Positions 9,036 through 18,211 of a stretch of DNA of 64,000 nucleotides are shown here, in pieces. Every line of letters starts with the position of its first letter. The stretch's first letter is position 1. Source of the DNA: an uncultured Winogradskyella sp. GTDB lineage: Bacteria; Bacteroidota; Bacteroidia; Flavobacteriales; Flavobacteriaceae. Made by a program: the position numbers and the translations under genes. The notes under the pieces are model-generated. The model did no database searches. It saw only the letters and a program-made list of their open reading frames with translations, and was not told where the DNA came from. Where the stretch lies: assembly GCA_913055905.1 (NCBI GenBank), contig CAJXLB010000003.1:186001-250000 (forward strand), given 5' to 3'.

Positions 9036-9361
9036 TTTTGTTAAGGTTTTATGCATTTCGTCTTATTAATTTGACATTAAATTGTTAAAGCAGTAATTTC
9101 AGATTATTGAGTTTAGGTTAAGAGATACTTAGTATTTTAATACTATATCTTAGCAATTCAATTTGGGAAAAAAGGCCTCTGAATGAGGCCTTTTTGTTGT
9201 TTTAACTTCAGATTGAGTTATAAATGTTAACATTTTAAGTATTTGGTCGTATTTTTTTGTATTTCGTCTAATTAAAATCTATTTTTCCGCGCAGAAAAGA
9301 GTATCAAAGTCTGCATAGTCCCAAATTCAGCTTTGAACTTATCCTAAACTTAACCAAACTA
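9036..9361 (+). other. 326-bp non-coding gap between T9SS genes
   Basis: It holds an intrinsic terminator at 9169-9195 and an AT-rich hairpin at 9122-9149 (AGATACTTAGTATT and its near complement). Two similar 20-base copies lie near 9052-9072 and 9258-9278, sharing ATTTCGTCT and an ATTAA tail; the second may belong to the promoter region of the 1612-residue protein. No ORF or known RNA was recognised. Confidence 0.5.
9169..9195 (+). terminator. Intrinsic terminator after the second T9SS gene
   Basis: AAGGCCTC, loop TGAAT, GAGGCCTT followed by a run of T. This is a nearly perfect hairpin with flanking A and T runs and should end the 3774-9035 transcript. The gene starting at 9362 therefore needs its own promoter. 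Confidence 0.85.
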
Positions 9362-12300
9362 ATGAATAGACAAAGTTTTGCTTATGTTCTTTTAGCCTGG
9401 CTATTTTTTTGTGCTGGCCATGCGCAACAAGTGTCTATCAACTCTTCAATTTCAGTCGAAGATTTAGTACAAAACAACCTCATTCAAGGTTGCGTTGAAG
9501 TTTCGGATATTTCCTCTCCTGTTAACGGTTCTGCTTCAGGACTGAACAGCTTTGGTTATTTCGAGCGCAGTAATTCCAACTTCCCGTTTGAGAACGGAAT
9601 TGTTTTAAGTACAGGTAACGCAGATTCTGCAGGTAATGGTGAAATCCCTTCCATCTTAAATGATGGCGACGATAGCTGGGGCACCGACACTGATTTAGAA
9701 ACTGCCTTAGGCATTTCTGGAACGTTGAACGCTACATCAATCGAGTTTAATTTTACGTCCATTTCAAACCAAATTCAATTTAATTATATATTGGCTTCTG
9801 AGGAGTACTTCGCTAATTTTCCTTGTGAGTATTCCGATGGTTTTGCCTTTTTAATTAGAGAAGCCAATAGCGGTAATCCCTACACAAATATTGCATTGGT
9901 ACCAGGAACTAGTATTCCTGTTAACACCACTACCGTTCATGATGAAATCGTAGGCTTCTGTGAAGCGTCCAATGAACAATATTTTGAAGGATATAATTTA
10001 GGAGACACCAATTATAACGGTAGAACAACGGTACTCTCTGCTACAGCAACTATTCAGCCCAATGTGGCCTACCAAATCAAACTCATTATTGCAGACCAAA
10101 CGGATGAAAATTACGACTCGGCAGTGTTTATCCAAGGTAATAGTTTTGATGCTACTGTTGATCTGGGTGAAGATTTCTCAACCTGTGCAGCCGAGGTGAC
10201 ATTAGATGCCGATATTAACAATCCTAACGCTAGTTATGCGTGGTATCTCGATGGCAGTTTGATCAATGGTGCAACTGCTCCTAACCTTACGGCAATTGTG
10301 TCCGGTAATTACAGGGTAGAGATAGAAATCCCATTGGCTGGGAGCACGTGTATCATTGAAGATGACGTCAATATTGTGCTGAGTTCAACCCAAACTTCTG
10401 ATCCGATTTCCGATTTTGAATTATGTGATGATGCTAGCAACGACGGCGTGGAATTTTTCGACCTTACAACAAAAGACGCAGAAGTCTTGGCCTCAGTACC
10501 TCCTTCGAGCTACACTATTTCATACCACCTAAGTCAAGATGAGGCTAACAATGGGTCCAACGCTATCCCAGGTTCCATACAAAATTCAATTAATCCTCAA
10601 CCGATTTATGTGAGGATTGAAGACAATTCTAACGGTTGTTTAGCCTTTTCTAATTTTAATCTTATTGTCAATTCACTTCCTTCAATCGTTGACCCAGCAC
10701 CTCTCGTGGTATGTGATGACCAAAACACCGATGGTGTAACTACTATAGACCTAACGGTGAAAGATGATGAAATCACCAATGGACAAAGCGATTTAGTTGT
10801 AAATTACCATCTCACCTTGAGCGATGCACAATCGGGAATTAATGCTCTGCCCATGCCGTACGTCAACACAAACCCTAACGAGCAACTGTTTGTCTCTATT
10901 GTTGATCCGTTGACAGGATGTAGGTCTACCACAACCTTGGATATTTCAGTTTTAGACTTACCAATTATTAACCGAGATGAGCATTATATAGATGCTTGTG
11001 ACACCGATCATGACGGCTTTGCTCAATTCGATTTAACAAGCATAATTCCAGATGTTTTAGAGGGTTTAACTGGTGTAAACGTCACCTTTCACGAAAGCTT
11101 TGATGATGCTGAAAATGGTATTAATGCGATAGCCAATGATACAAACTACGCCAATACCGTTATAAATGAGCAAGTTTTGTTTATCCGGGTTGAAGACAAC
11201 GTTACAGGTTGTGCAGCAGTAACACCTATAGAGATTCACACGAATTTACTATTAACGGCTACTAACCTCAACGATATATTACGCTGTGATGCAGATAATG
11301 ACGGCACAGAAGACTTCGACTTACAAGCAATTGCCGGTGCAATCATGAATGAAATACCAGATATTTCTATAGATTTCTATGAAACAGAGGAAGATAGGGA
11401 TAATCAGGTTAATCCCATGGACCAAACAGTGCCATTAGTGGTTACAAATAATCCCTACACCTTATACTTAACACTTGCTAGTCCAACTTGTTTTGAGGTT
11501 TCAAGTATTGAAATTATTCTAAATCCAATCACGGAATTTGACTCTATTGGAGCAACAACCGTTTGTGATGAAGACCAAGATGGTCTAACTCAAATAGACT
11601 TATCGAGTTTTGACGATTTGGTTACCCAAGGTCAAAGTGGATTTACGGTAACTTATTTCTTATCGCAAAGCGATGCAGAAGCTAATATTAATGCGTTACC
11701 AAATTTATATACCAATGCCAACAACCCGTTTACCCTATTTCCGAGGATAAGTTCAGTGGATACAGGTTGTGCGGATATTAATTCCTTTGATGTCGAAGTT
11801 CTACTTGCACCAGAAAGCAATACACCAAACGATATTGTAATCTGCGATGCCGACAGAGATGGCATTTCCACCATTGATTTAACAGCTAGCATTCCTGAAA
11901 TTGTTACTTCTACCGTAGACCGTTCCATAACTTTTCACAACACCTTTCAAGACGCGAGCCTTGACCAGAGCAGCATCACTAACACAACCAGTTATCTGGC
12001 CCACACGGAAGCGGTTTTTGTACGTGTTGAAAATACGGTGACCGGATGTTTTTCGGTTGAGGAACTAGAAATTATTGTAAATACTTTGCCCTACGTGGGC
12101 AATCTTAATAATGAGCTAAGCCCATACAATATTTGTGAAAATGAAAGCGATGGTATAGGAAATTTTCTGTTTGAAACAAAAGATGTTGAAGCGCTTAATG
12201 GACAAACCGGCAAAACGGTCTCCTACTTTTTAAGCCTAAGCGATGCTGAGAACAAGTTAAACCCGATTGACAAGAACGCTCCTTACCAAAATATTAGTAA

Positions 12301-14200
12301 TCCTCAGACGATTTTTTGCAGGGTGGAAAACTTAACCGATGAATCCTGCTCTGCAATAACTTCTTTCACTATTGCTGTTGGAACAAATCCAGAATTTAAT
12401 GAACCTGAGGATTTATTTGTATGCGATGACAGCTCCAATGACGGAATCGAAACCATTAACCTAACTAACGTTGCGGCTGCCGTAACAAATGGTATCAGTG
12501 GTATTGAAAATGTTAGCTTTTATCTGTCGGAACAAGACGCCATAAACAGTGCCAATCCATTACCTCTTAATTTTACCAACACAGCGAATCCGCAAGAAAT
12601 TTTTGTACAAATTGATAATGGTACTATTTGTAATTCCATAACATCCTTTATCGTTAACATCATCCAAGTACCTGAAGCTAATCCAGCTCCTCCAATCGTT
12701 GTTTGTGATAACGATAATGATGGTATTGTCACGATTGATCTAACGGAGGCCGTTTTGGATATTTTGGACGTTAGGCAAGACGATATAGAAATTGCCTACT
12801 ATGAGAGTATCTCTGATGCTGAGTCGAATTCAAATCCTATTGCCGATCCAGAACATTTTACTAACAGTTCTAATCCTGAAACGGTTTACATTAAAATCAC
12901 CAATACGGTTTCCAATTGTTACAGTTTAGTGCCCTTGGATATTATAGTAAACCTCCCGCCTGTTATTAACGATTTTCAGGTCTATGAGATATGTGCCAAC
13001 GTAACTAATCAAGTAGACCTCAATTCAATTAATTCCTTGGCTATAGATGACACCTCAGGTATAGCCATCACCTATCATTTAAATGAAGCAGATGCACTTA
13101 GCAATATTAATGCCTTAGATAGCACATATACGTACTCCACAAATTTTGATACCTTATATCTTCGAGCGACAAATACAGAAACCAATTGTTACAGTGTTTA
13201 CGAATTCAATATTAACGTAAACCCACTCCCTGAGGCTAACCAACCGAACAATCTCGAAGCATGTGATGACGACTTTGATGGCATTTTGGAGTTTGATTTG
13301 AGCTCACAGACCAATACTATTCTAGGTACTCAAAGTGCAACCGAGTACAGTGTTACGTATTACAATGATAATTTCAATGCCCAAAACGGTGTTGCCATGC
13401 TTGACACCTATTATTTTGCCTATGATGGTGAAACCATTTGGGCTCGGGTAGAAAATAATACAACAGGTTGTTTTAGCCTTACTCAATTCAACACCATTAT
13501 ACATCCACGACCAGTTTTAGATATTGGCGACCAAGTTATCTGTTTAGATAATCTACCATTACTTGTGTCAGCAAACACCAATAATCCTAACGATCAATAT
13601 TTATGGTCTACTGGAGCTACAACACCAGAGATAGAAATAACAGACATTGGTGAGTATTGGGTTGAAGTCATTACAGAATTTGGCTGTGAAAGCATGGAAA
13701 TATTCAATGTTACCGAATCTGAAGCAGCAACAATTGAAACAACTGAAACAATCGACTTCTCTGACCCAAATAATATCACAATAACCGTTAGTGGCATTGG
13801 TAACTATCTATACCAACTAGATGGTGGTTTACCACAAGAATCCAATGTTTTCGAAAACGTACAACTTGGTGCCCATACGATAACCATTATAGATTTAAAT
13901 GGCTGTGCACAAGTGACTCGAGACGTTATAGTGGTTGACTTTCCAAAACACATGACACCCAATGGCGATGGCCAGTTTGATACTTGGCATCTTATTGGCG
14001 TAGAAACCTTACCAGGAACGGTGATACAAATATTCAATCGTTATGGTAAACTCCTTAAAGTACTAACCTCCGAGACATCGGGTTGGGATGGCACTTATCA
14101 AGGCTCTAAAATGCCTTCAAGTGATTATTGGTTCGTCGCCAATATTAAGAGAGGCAATGAATCGTTCCAGTTAAAAGGACATTTTGCCTTAAAACGTTAA
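9362..14200 (+). CDS. Giant T9SS type B protein: choice-of-anchor L domain plus eleven Asp-rich repeats
   Basis: A 1612-residue exported protein. The signal peptide is MNRQSFAYVLLAWLFFCAGH. Residues about 25-265 match a choice-of-anchor L domain (GIVLSTGNADSAG; FNYILASEEYFANFP; YSDGFAFLI; SAVFIQGNSFDA). An Ig-like stretch follows (about 265-345), then eleven repeats of about 90 residues (about 350-1385), each starting near CDD..NDG and ending near VENxxTGC. After a PKD-like segment, residues about 1525-1612 (DFPKHMTPNGDGQFDTWH to FALKR) form the T9SS type B sorting domain. A calcium-stiffened stalk holding an N-terminal head is a plausible picture but is inference. It is transcribed separately from the two genes before it. 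Confidence 0.88.
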   Translation: MNRQSFAYVLLAWLFFCAGHAQQVSINSSISVEDLVQNNLIQGCVEVSDISSPVNGSASGLNSFGYFERSNSNFPFENGIVLSTGNADSAGNGEIPSILNDGDDSWGTDTDLETALGISGTLNATSIEFNFTSISNQIQFNYILASEEYFANFPCEYSDGFAFLIREANSGNPYTNIALVPGTSIPVNTTTVHDEIVGFCEASNEQYFEGYNLGDTNYNGRTTVLSATATIQPNVAYQIKLIIADQTDENYDSAVFIQGNSFDATVDLGEDFSTCAAEVTLDADINNPNASYAWYLDGSLINGATAPNLTAIVSGNYRVEIEIPLAGSTCIIEDDVNIVLSSTQTSDPISDFELCDDASNDGVEFFDLTTKDAEVLASVPPSSYTISYHLSQDEANNGSNAIPGSIQNSINPQPIYVRIEDNSNGCLAFSNFNLIVNSLPSIVDPAPLVVCDDQNTDGVTTIDLTVKDDEITNGQSDLVVNYHLTLSDAQSGINALPMPYVNTNPNEQLFVSIVDPLTGCRSTTTLDISVLDLPIINRDEHYIDACDTDHDGFAQFDLTSIIPDVLEGLTGVNVTFHESFDDAENGINAIANDTNYANTVINEQVLFIRVEDNVTGCAAVTPIEIHTNLLLTATNLNDILRCDADNDGTEDFDLQAIAGAIMNEIPDISIDFYETEEDRDNQVNPMDQTVPLVVTNNPYTLYLTLASPTCFEVSSIEIILNPITEFDSIGATTVCDEDQDGLTQIDLSSFDDLVTQGQSGFTVTYFLSQSDAEANINALPNLYTNANNPFTLFPRISSVDTGCADINSFDVEVLLAPESNTPNDIVICDADRDGISTIDLTASIPEIVTSTVDRSITFHNTFQDASLDQSSITNTTSYLAHTEAVFVRVENTVTGCFSVEELEIIVNTLPYVGNLNNELSPYNICENESDGIGNFLFETKDVEALNGQTGKTVSYFLSLSDAENKLNPIDKNAPYQNISNPQTIFCRVENLTDESCSAITSFTIAVGTNPEFNEPEDLFVCDDSSNDGIETINLTNVAAAVTNGISGIENVSFYLSEQDAINSANPLPLNFTNTANPQEIFVQIDNGTICNSITSFIVNIIQVPEANPAPPIVVCDNDNDGIVTIDLTEAVLDILDVRQDDIEIAYYESISDAESNSNPIADPEHFTNSSNPETVYIKITNTVSNCYSLVPLDIIVNLPPVINDFQVYEICANVTNQVDLNSINSLAIDDTSGIAITYHLNEADALSNINALDSTYTYSTNFDTLYLRATNTETNCYSVYEFNINVNPLPEANQPNNLEACDDDFDGILEFDLSSQTNTILGTQSATEYSVTYYNDNFNAQNGVAMLDTYYFAYDGETIWARVENNTTGCFSLTQFNTIIHPRPVLDIGDQVICLDNLPLLVSANTNNPNDQYLWSTGATTPEIEITDIGEYWVEVITEFGCESMEIFNVTESEAATIETTETIDFSDPNNITITVSGIGNYLYQLDGGLPQESNVFENVQLGAHTITIIDLNGCAQVTRDVIVVDFPKHMTPNGDGQFDTWHLIGVETLPGTVIQIFNRYGKLLKVLTSETSGWDGTYQGSKMPSSDYWFVANIKRGNESFQLKGHFALKR
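10415..13515 (+). repeat. Eleven tandem approximately 90-residue repeats in the T9SS stalk protein
   Basis: Units begin at LCDDASNDG, VCDDQNTDG, ACDTDHDG, RCDADNDG, VCDEDQDG, ICDADRDG, ICENESDG, VCDDSSNDG, VCDNDNDG, ICANVTN and ACDDDFDG. Unit 10 has lost the acidic loop. The DNA copies are diverged, so the array is old and not prone to slippage. Each unit has a Cys near the start and one near the end, which could form a disulfide. Confidence 0.85.
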
Positions 14201-14253
14201 GAGTTTATTGTATAAAATTATACTGAATTTATGAATTTCATCACTTTCAAAAG

Positions 14254-14284
14254 TTGATAAGCGCACATCTTTATCTTAACTTTG
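14254..14284 (+). promoter_or_regulatory. Promoter of uvrB, with almost no leader
   Basis: TTG at 14254-14256, 20 bp spacer, TAACTTTG at 14277-14284. The ATG of uvrB is at 14289, only 4 bp after the -7 element. RNA synthesis should therefore begin at or within a base or two of the start codon, giving a leaderless or nearly leaderless mRNA. Confidence 0.6.
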
Positions 14285-14288
14285 TAAG

Positions 14289-16295
14289 ATGCGTTTTAAA
14301 ATAAAATCAGACTTTAAACCTACCGGAGACCAACCAGAAGCCATAGCACAATTAGCGAATGGTATAAAATCCAATGAACGTTACCAAACCCTCTTGGGCG
14401 TCACAGGTTCCGGTAAAACTTTTACGGTTGCCAATGTTATTGAAGAAGTACAAAGACCAACATTGGTTTTAGCTCATAACAAAACGCTTGCCGCACAATT
14501 ATATTCAGAGTTTAAACAGTTTTTTCCCAATAATGCAGTAGAATATTTTGTATCGTATTATGATTACTATCAACCCGAGGCTTACATTCCGGTTTCTGGA
14601 GTGTATATAGAGAAAGACCTCTCCATTAATGAGGAGATTGAAAAAATGCGCTTAAGCACCACTTCGTCATTGCTCTCTGGTCGTCGGGATGTTCTAGTGG
14701 TTGCTTCGGTATCGTGCTTATATGGTATAGGAAATCCTGTGGAATTTCAAAAGAATGTTATTAGTATTGAATGTGATCAGGTTATATCAAGGACCAAGTT
14801 CCTCCATCAACTTGTTCAAAGCCTATACTCCAGAACCGAAGCCGATTTTAAAAACGGTAATTTTAGAATTAAAGGCGATACGGTCGATGTTTTTCCGGGA
14901 TATGCCAACAATGCCTACAGAATCCACTTTTTTGGTGACGAAATTGAAGAGATAGAAGCCTTTGATGTTCATACCAATGAGGTTTTGGAACGCTATGAGC
15001 GCCTTAATATCTATCCTGCCAACATGTTTGTAACCTCTCCAGAAGTTTTGCAAAATGCCATAAAATCCATTCAGGATGATTTGGTCAAACAATACGATTA
15101 TTTCAAGGACATAGGCAAACATCTCGAAGCCAAGAGACTTAAAGAACGGACCGAGTTCGATTTAGAGATGATAAGAGAACTTGGCTACTGTTCTGGAATT
15201 GAAAATTACTCAAGGTATTTGGATGGTAGGGCACCAGGAACAAGACCTTTTTGTCTTTTAGACTATTTTCCTGATGACTATTTAATGGTCGTGGATGAGA
15301 GTCATGTGACAATTTCGCAAGTCCACGCTATGTACGGCGGCGATCGAAGCCGAAAGGAAAACTTGGTGGAATACGGATTTAGGTTACCTGCAGCTATGGA
15401 TAACAGACCACTTAAATTTGAGGAGTTTGAGGCCCTTCAAAATCAGGTCATTTACGTCAGTGCTACGCCTGCAGACTACGAGATGGAAAAATCTGGTGGT
15501 GTTTATGTAGAACAGGTTATTAGGCCCACGGGCTTACTGGATCCTATTATTGAGGTTAGACCAAGCCTTAACCAAATTGATGATTTAATAGAAGAAATAC
15601 AGCAGCGTGTAGAGAAAGATGAGCGTACTTTGGTAACGACCTTAACCAAACGCATGGCTGAGGAATTGGTAAAGTATTTAACGAGAATTTCCATTAGATG
15701 TCGGTACATTCATAGCGATGTTGACACCTTGGAACGTGTAGAAATTATGCAAGATCTTCGCAAAGGCTTATTTGATGTACTCGTTGGTGTTAACCTTTTA
15801 CGAGAAGGATTAGACTTGCCAGAAGTTTCCCTTGTGGCTATTTTGGACGCGGATAAAGAAGGCTTTCTGAGATCTAACCGTTCTTTGACGCAAACCGTTG
15901 GTAGGGCCGCACGTAATCTTAACGGTATGGCCATCATGTATGCAGACACCATTACCAGTAGCATGCAACGCACCATTGATGAAACCAACTACAGACGCGA
16001 AAAACAAATCGCCTATAATACAGAAAATAACATCACGCCAAAAGCACTTAAGAAAAACTTAGACAGTGCTTTGGCCAAAAATTCGGTAAGCACTTATAAG
16101 ACAGAACTTGAGGCTAAAATTGCCGCTGAACCGGAAAGCAAATACCTAACCAAGGGTGAGCTTGAAAAGAAAATAAGGGAAAAACGAAAACAAATGGAGC
16201 AGGCAGCTAAAGCTTTAGATTTTATGGAAGCTGCAAAATTTAGAGATGAAATTACGGCCTACCAAGAACGCCTTGAGAAACTCAAGGTTAAATAG
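14289..16295 (+). CDS. uvrB: UvrABC excinuclease subunit B
   Basis: Nucleotide excision repair helicase-like subunit that accepts DNA damage from UvrA and loads UvrC. At 668 residues it has the normal family length. Walker A GVTGSGKT is at residues 37-44; the beta-hairpin region FVSYYDYYQPEAYIP, the helicase motifs (VVDESHVT; SATPADYE; HSDVDTLERVEIM; GVNLLREGLDLPEVSLVAI; QTVGRAARN) and the C-terminal UVR motif (KRKQMEQAAKALDFMEAAKF) are all present. It has its own promoter. A small TerB-like gene converges on it 35 bp downstream. Confidence 0.98.
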   Translation: MRFKIKSDFKPTGDQPEAIAQLANGIKSNERYQTLLGVTGSGKTFTVANVIEEVQRPTLVLAHNKTLAAQLYSEFKQFFPNNAVEYFVSYYDYYQPEAYIPVSGVYIEKDLSINEEIEKMRLSTTSSLLSGRRDVLVVASVSCLYGIGNPVEFQKNVISIECDQVISRTKFLHQLVQSLYSRTEADFKNGNFRIKGDTVDVFPGYANNAYRIHFFGDEIEEIEAFDVHTNEVLERYERLNIYPANMFVTSPEVLQNAIKSIQDDLVKQYDYFKDIGKHLEAKRLKERTEFDLEMIRELGYCSGIENYSRYLDGRAPGTRPFCLLDYFPDDYLMVVDESHVTISQVHAMYGGDRSRKENLVEYGFRLPAAMDNRPLKFEEFEALQNQVIYVSATPADYEMEKSGGVYVEQVIRPTGLLDPIIEVRPSLNQIDDLIEEIQQRVEKDERTLVTTLTKRMAEELVKYLTRISIRCRYIHSDVDTLERVEIMQDLRKGLFDVLVGVNLLREGLDLPEVSLVAILDADKEGFLRSNRSLTQTVGRAARNLNGMAIMYADTITSSMQRTIDETNYRREKQIAYNTENNITPKALKKNLDSALAKNSVSTYKTELEAKIAAEPESKYLTKGELEKKIREKRKQMEQAAKALDFMEAAKFRDEITAYQERLEKLKVK

Positions 16296-16330
16296 ACGAT
16301 ACACTTCCTAAAAAGGAATTTATTTTAAGC

Positions 16331-16732
16331 CTAATTATACTGAATTTTAAAGATGTCTATTAAAAAGTCTGGTGGTACAATTTTGTTGGGAAAACTATCC
16401 ATTAAATCTAAAACTCTATTTATAGATTCATGACTTAGACCCATTCTTAAACCAAAATTATGAATTTTAACGAGTTGCTTAGGTGATACTTTATGGTCTA
16501 AATTCATGAGAAGAACCAACCTATGAAACTGTACGATGCGTTCACTATGTGATTTTAAATGTACATAGGTCACAGGATGCTTAAACAAGTATTCAAAATC
16601 CTCTCTGGATACATCTAATTGCTTCGCTATACTTAATAGGAAATTATATTCAATGGATTTTATATGGTCATCAGTTTGAGCGAACGCAATCATCTCGGAA
16701 AGCAAGCTCAATTTTTCGGCGCGGTTAATCAT
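16331..16732 (-). CDS. TerB-like alpha-helical protein
   Basis: A 133-residue soluble, all-helical protein. The opening (EKLSLLSEMIAFAQTDDHIKSIEYNFLLSIAKQLDVS) resembles the TerB/tellurite-resistance-like fold, in which acidic residues of the first helix pairs bind metal; that relation is a fold-level inference. Small proteins next to uvrB can inherit an excinuclease subunit B label by proximity; nothing in this sequence supports a repair role. It converges on uvrB. Its upstream region contains a near-consensus TAACTTTA element about 15-20 bp before the ATG. The cellular role is unknown. Confidence 0.65.
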   Translation of the reverse strand: MINRAEKLSLLSEMIAFAQTDDHIKSIEYNFLLSIAKQLDVSREDFEYLFKHPVTYVHLKSHSERIVQFHRLVLLMNLDHKVSPKQLVKIHNFGLRMGLSHESINRVLDLMDSFPNKIVPPDFLIDIFKIQYN

Positions 16733-16824
16733 TTAATGAGGGATTTAGTTATGACGTAAAGTTAAGACGATGTAAAATTTTATTGTCGTTATAATAATGT
16801 AACTTGTCGAAAAATAATCTGTAA

Positions 16825-17679
16825 TTGGTCGGAATTTTTAAACATTCATCTTCGGAAAAGCCCAGTGTCACAAGGCTTTTAAAGCCTTTTTTAATCTGTT
16901 TAACCGTAGTTATATTCGCAAAAACAGAAGCTCAAAGTACTGCATCTAAACAGGTTACAAAATTTAGCATTGAAGCCACAGAACTTGCCACGACAAAGCA
17001 AATTTGGGTGTATTTACCAAAATCATATGCATCTTCTAGAAAACGCTATCCAGTGCTGTATATGCACGACGCCCAGAACCTATTCGATGCCTCGACTTCT
17101 TATGCTGGTGAATGGGAAATAGATGAATATTTAGATCGCATAGAGTCACCCGAATCCATAATTGTTGGAATAGAGCACGGCAATGAAAAACGCATAGACG
17201 AACTCACTCCTTTTAGACATAAAGAATATGGCGGTGGCAATGGAGATAATTATTTAAAGTTTATAAAAAACACATTAAAACCTTACATAGACAAAACATA
17301 TAGAACCAAGCCGAGAGTAGAGTGGACAGGTATTTTTGGCTCCTCTTTGGGAGGTTTAATATCTTTTTATGCTATGCTTAAGTATCCTGAGACCTTTGGA
17401 CGAGCCGGTGTATTCTCACCAGCCTTTTGGATAAATCCTGAAATCTATCAAATAGCAACAAATGCGACGTTACCAAAGTCTTCAAAATTTTATTTCCTAG
17501 CCGGAAGAACAGAAAGTGAAACTATGGTAACTAACATAGAGCGCATGGTAGACCTGCTTAAGCAAAAAGGAGTGCCTACTACGAATACTGTGGTTGACAT
17601 TGTTGAAAATGGACAGCATAACGAACAGTTTTGGGGTTCTCAATTCGGGAAAGCCTATCAATGGCTCAACAAAAAATAA
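16825..17679 (+). CDS. Secreted alpha/beta-hydrolase, putative esterase family
   Basis: A 284-residue protein with the fold of the Esterase D / enterochelin-esterase family. An N-terminal hydrophobic segment (FLICLTVVIFAKTEAQS) indicates export. YPVLYMHDAQNLFD forms the oxyanion-hole strand, GSSLGG near residue 172 holds the nucleophile Ser, and GQHNEQFW near 266 carries the catalytic His. The start is uncertain: TTG at 16825 is used because there is no ATG before the signal segment. It stands alone on the plus strand. The substrate is not determined; a carbohydrate-ester or siderophore-ester hydrolase are both possible. Confidence 0.8.
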   Translation: MVGIFKHSSSEKPSVTRLLKPFLICLTVVIFAKTEAQSTASKQVTKFSIEATELATTKQIWVYLPKSYASSRKRYPVLYMHDAQNLFDASTSYAGEWEIDEYLDRIESPESIIVGIEHGNEKRIDELTPFRHKEYGGGNGDNYLKFIKNTLKPYIDKTYRTKPRVEWTGIFGSSLGGLISFYAMLKYPETFGRAGVFSPAFWINPEIYQIATNATLPKSSKFYFLAGRTESETMVTNIERMVDLLKQKGVPTTNTVVDIVENGQHNEQFWGSQFGKAYQWLNKK

Positions 17680-17681
17680 AC

Positions 17682-17709
17682 TAAAAAAAAGCGCCAAATC
17701 ATAGCGCTT
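17682..17709 (-). terminator. Terminator for the 113-residue secreted protein gene
   Basis: AAGCGC at 17689-17694 and GCGCTT at 17704-17709 form a hairpin. Read on the minus strand it is followed by eight T residues, so it best serves the gene ending at 17721. It may also slow transcripts arriving from the esterase gene. Confidence 0.7.
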
Positions 17710-17720
17710 AATCTTTACAT

Positions 17721-18062
17721 TTAATCTAGTTCTGAAAACTTGATCAAAACTTTAAAATGACTCTTTGTCTTTACCAAATCTTCGTTCACTTTTTCATGGT
17801 TTAAACGAAACGTGATAAACCGTTTTAGAAAATAGTCGTCCGTTTCTACAGACAATACCTCAATTTGATTTTTAGCGTTGACCTTAAAGGCAACAGTTAC
17901 GAATTGATCAGAAGATAAATCAAGATTAGGGTAACTTAACATTTCGGCTACGGCTTCACCGATGGATTCCGGTTTGTCTTTTTCTGCAGGATTTGCACCT
18001 GCGAAGGCCAAGCTGCATATGAAAAATGCAATGGCAAAAGCCTTGGTTTTTAATTGTTGCAT
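17721..18062 (-). CDS. Small secreted protein, unknown
   Basis: A 113-residue protein with a signal peptide (MQQLKTKAFAIAFFICSLAF, cleavage after AGA). The mature part of about 90 residues contains FVTVAFKVNAKNQIEVLSVE and NEDLVKTKSHFKVLIKF. This strand arrangement faintly resembles a TonB C-terminal-like domain, but the similarity is too weak to assign. It stands alone, with its own terminator. The function is unknown. Confidence 0.7.
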   Translation of the reverse strand: MQQLKTKAFAIAFFICSLAFAGANPAEKDKPESIGEAVAEMLSYPNLDLSSDQFVTVAFKVNAKNQIEVLSVETDDYFLKRFITFRLNHEKVNEDLVKTKSHFKVLIKFSELD

Positions 18063-18161
18063 AACTTTTCGATTTAATGATTGATACTTTTAAGACGACT
18101 CTATCCAAAAGTTGTTACACCAAAAGCTCCTCAGGCTAGACCTAACATTGATATCATGAAA

Positions 18162-18193
18162 TAAAAAAGCCCTCTTAACTAGAGGGCCTTTTT
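18162..18193 (-). terminator. Terminator of sucC
   Basis: GCCCTCT at 18169-18175, loop TAACT, AGAGGGC at 18181-18187. On the minus strand this is followed by six T residues. It sits 18 bp beyond the sucC stop. Confidence 0.88.
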
Positions 18194-18211
18194 CAATAAA
18201 TTATTAATTTT

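Noticed and set aside
16331-16732. Possible label as excinuclease ABC subunit B for the 133-residue gene next to uvrB
   Set aside because: It has no UvrB motif; the full uvrB is the neighbouring 668-residue gene. The helical pattern fits a TerB-like protein better.
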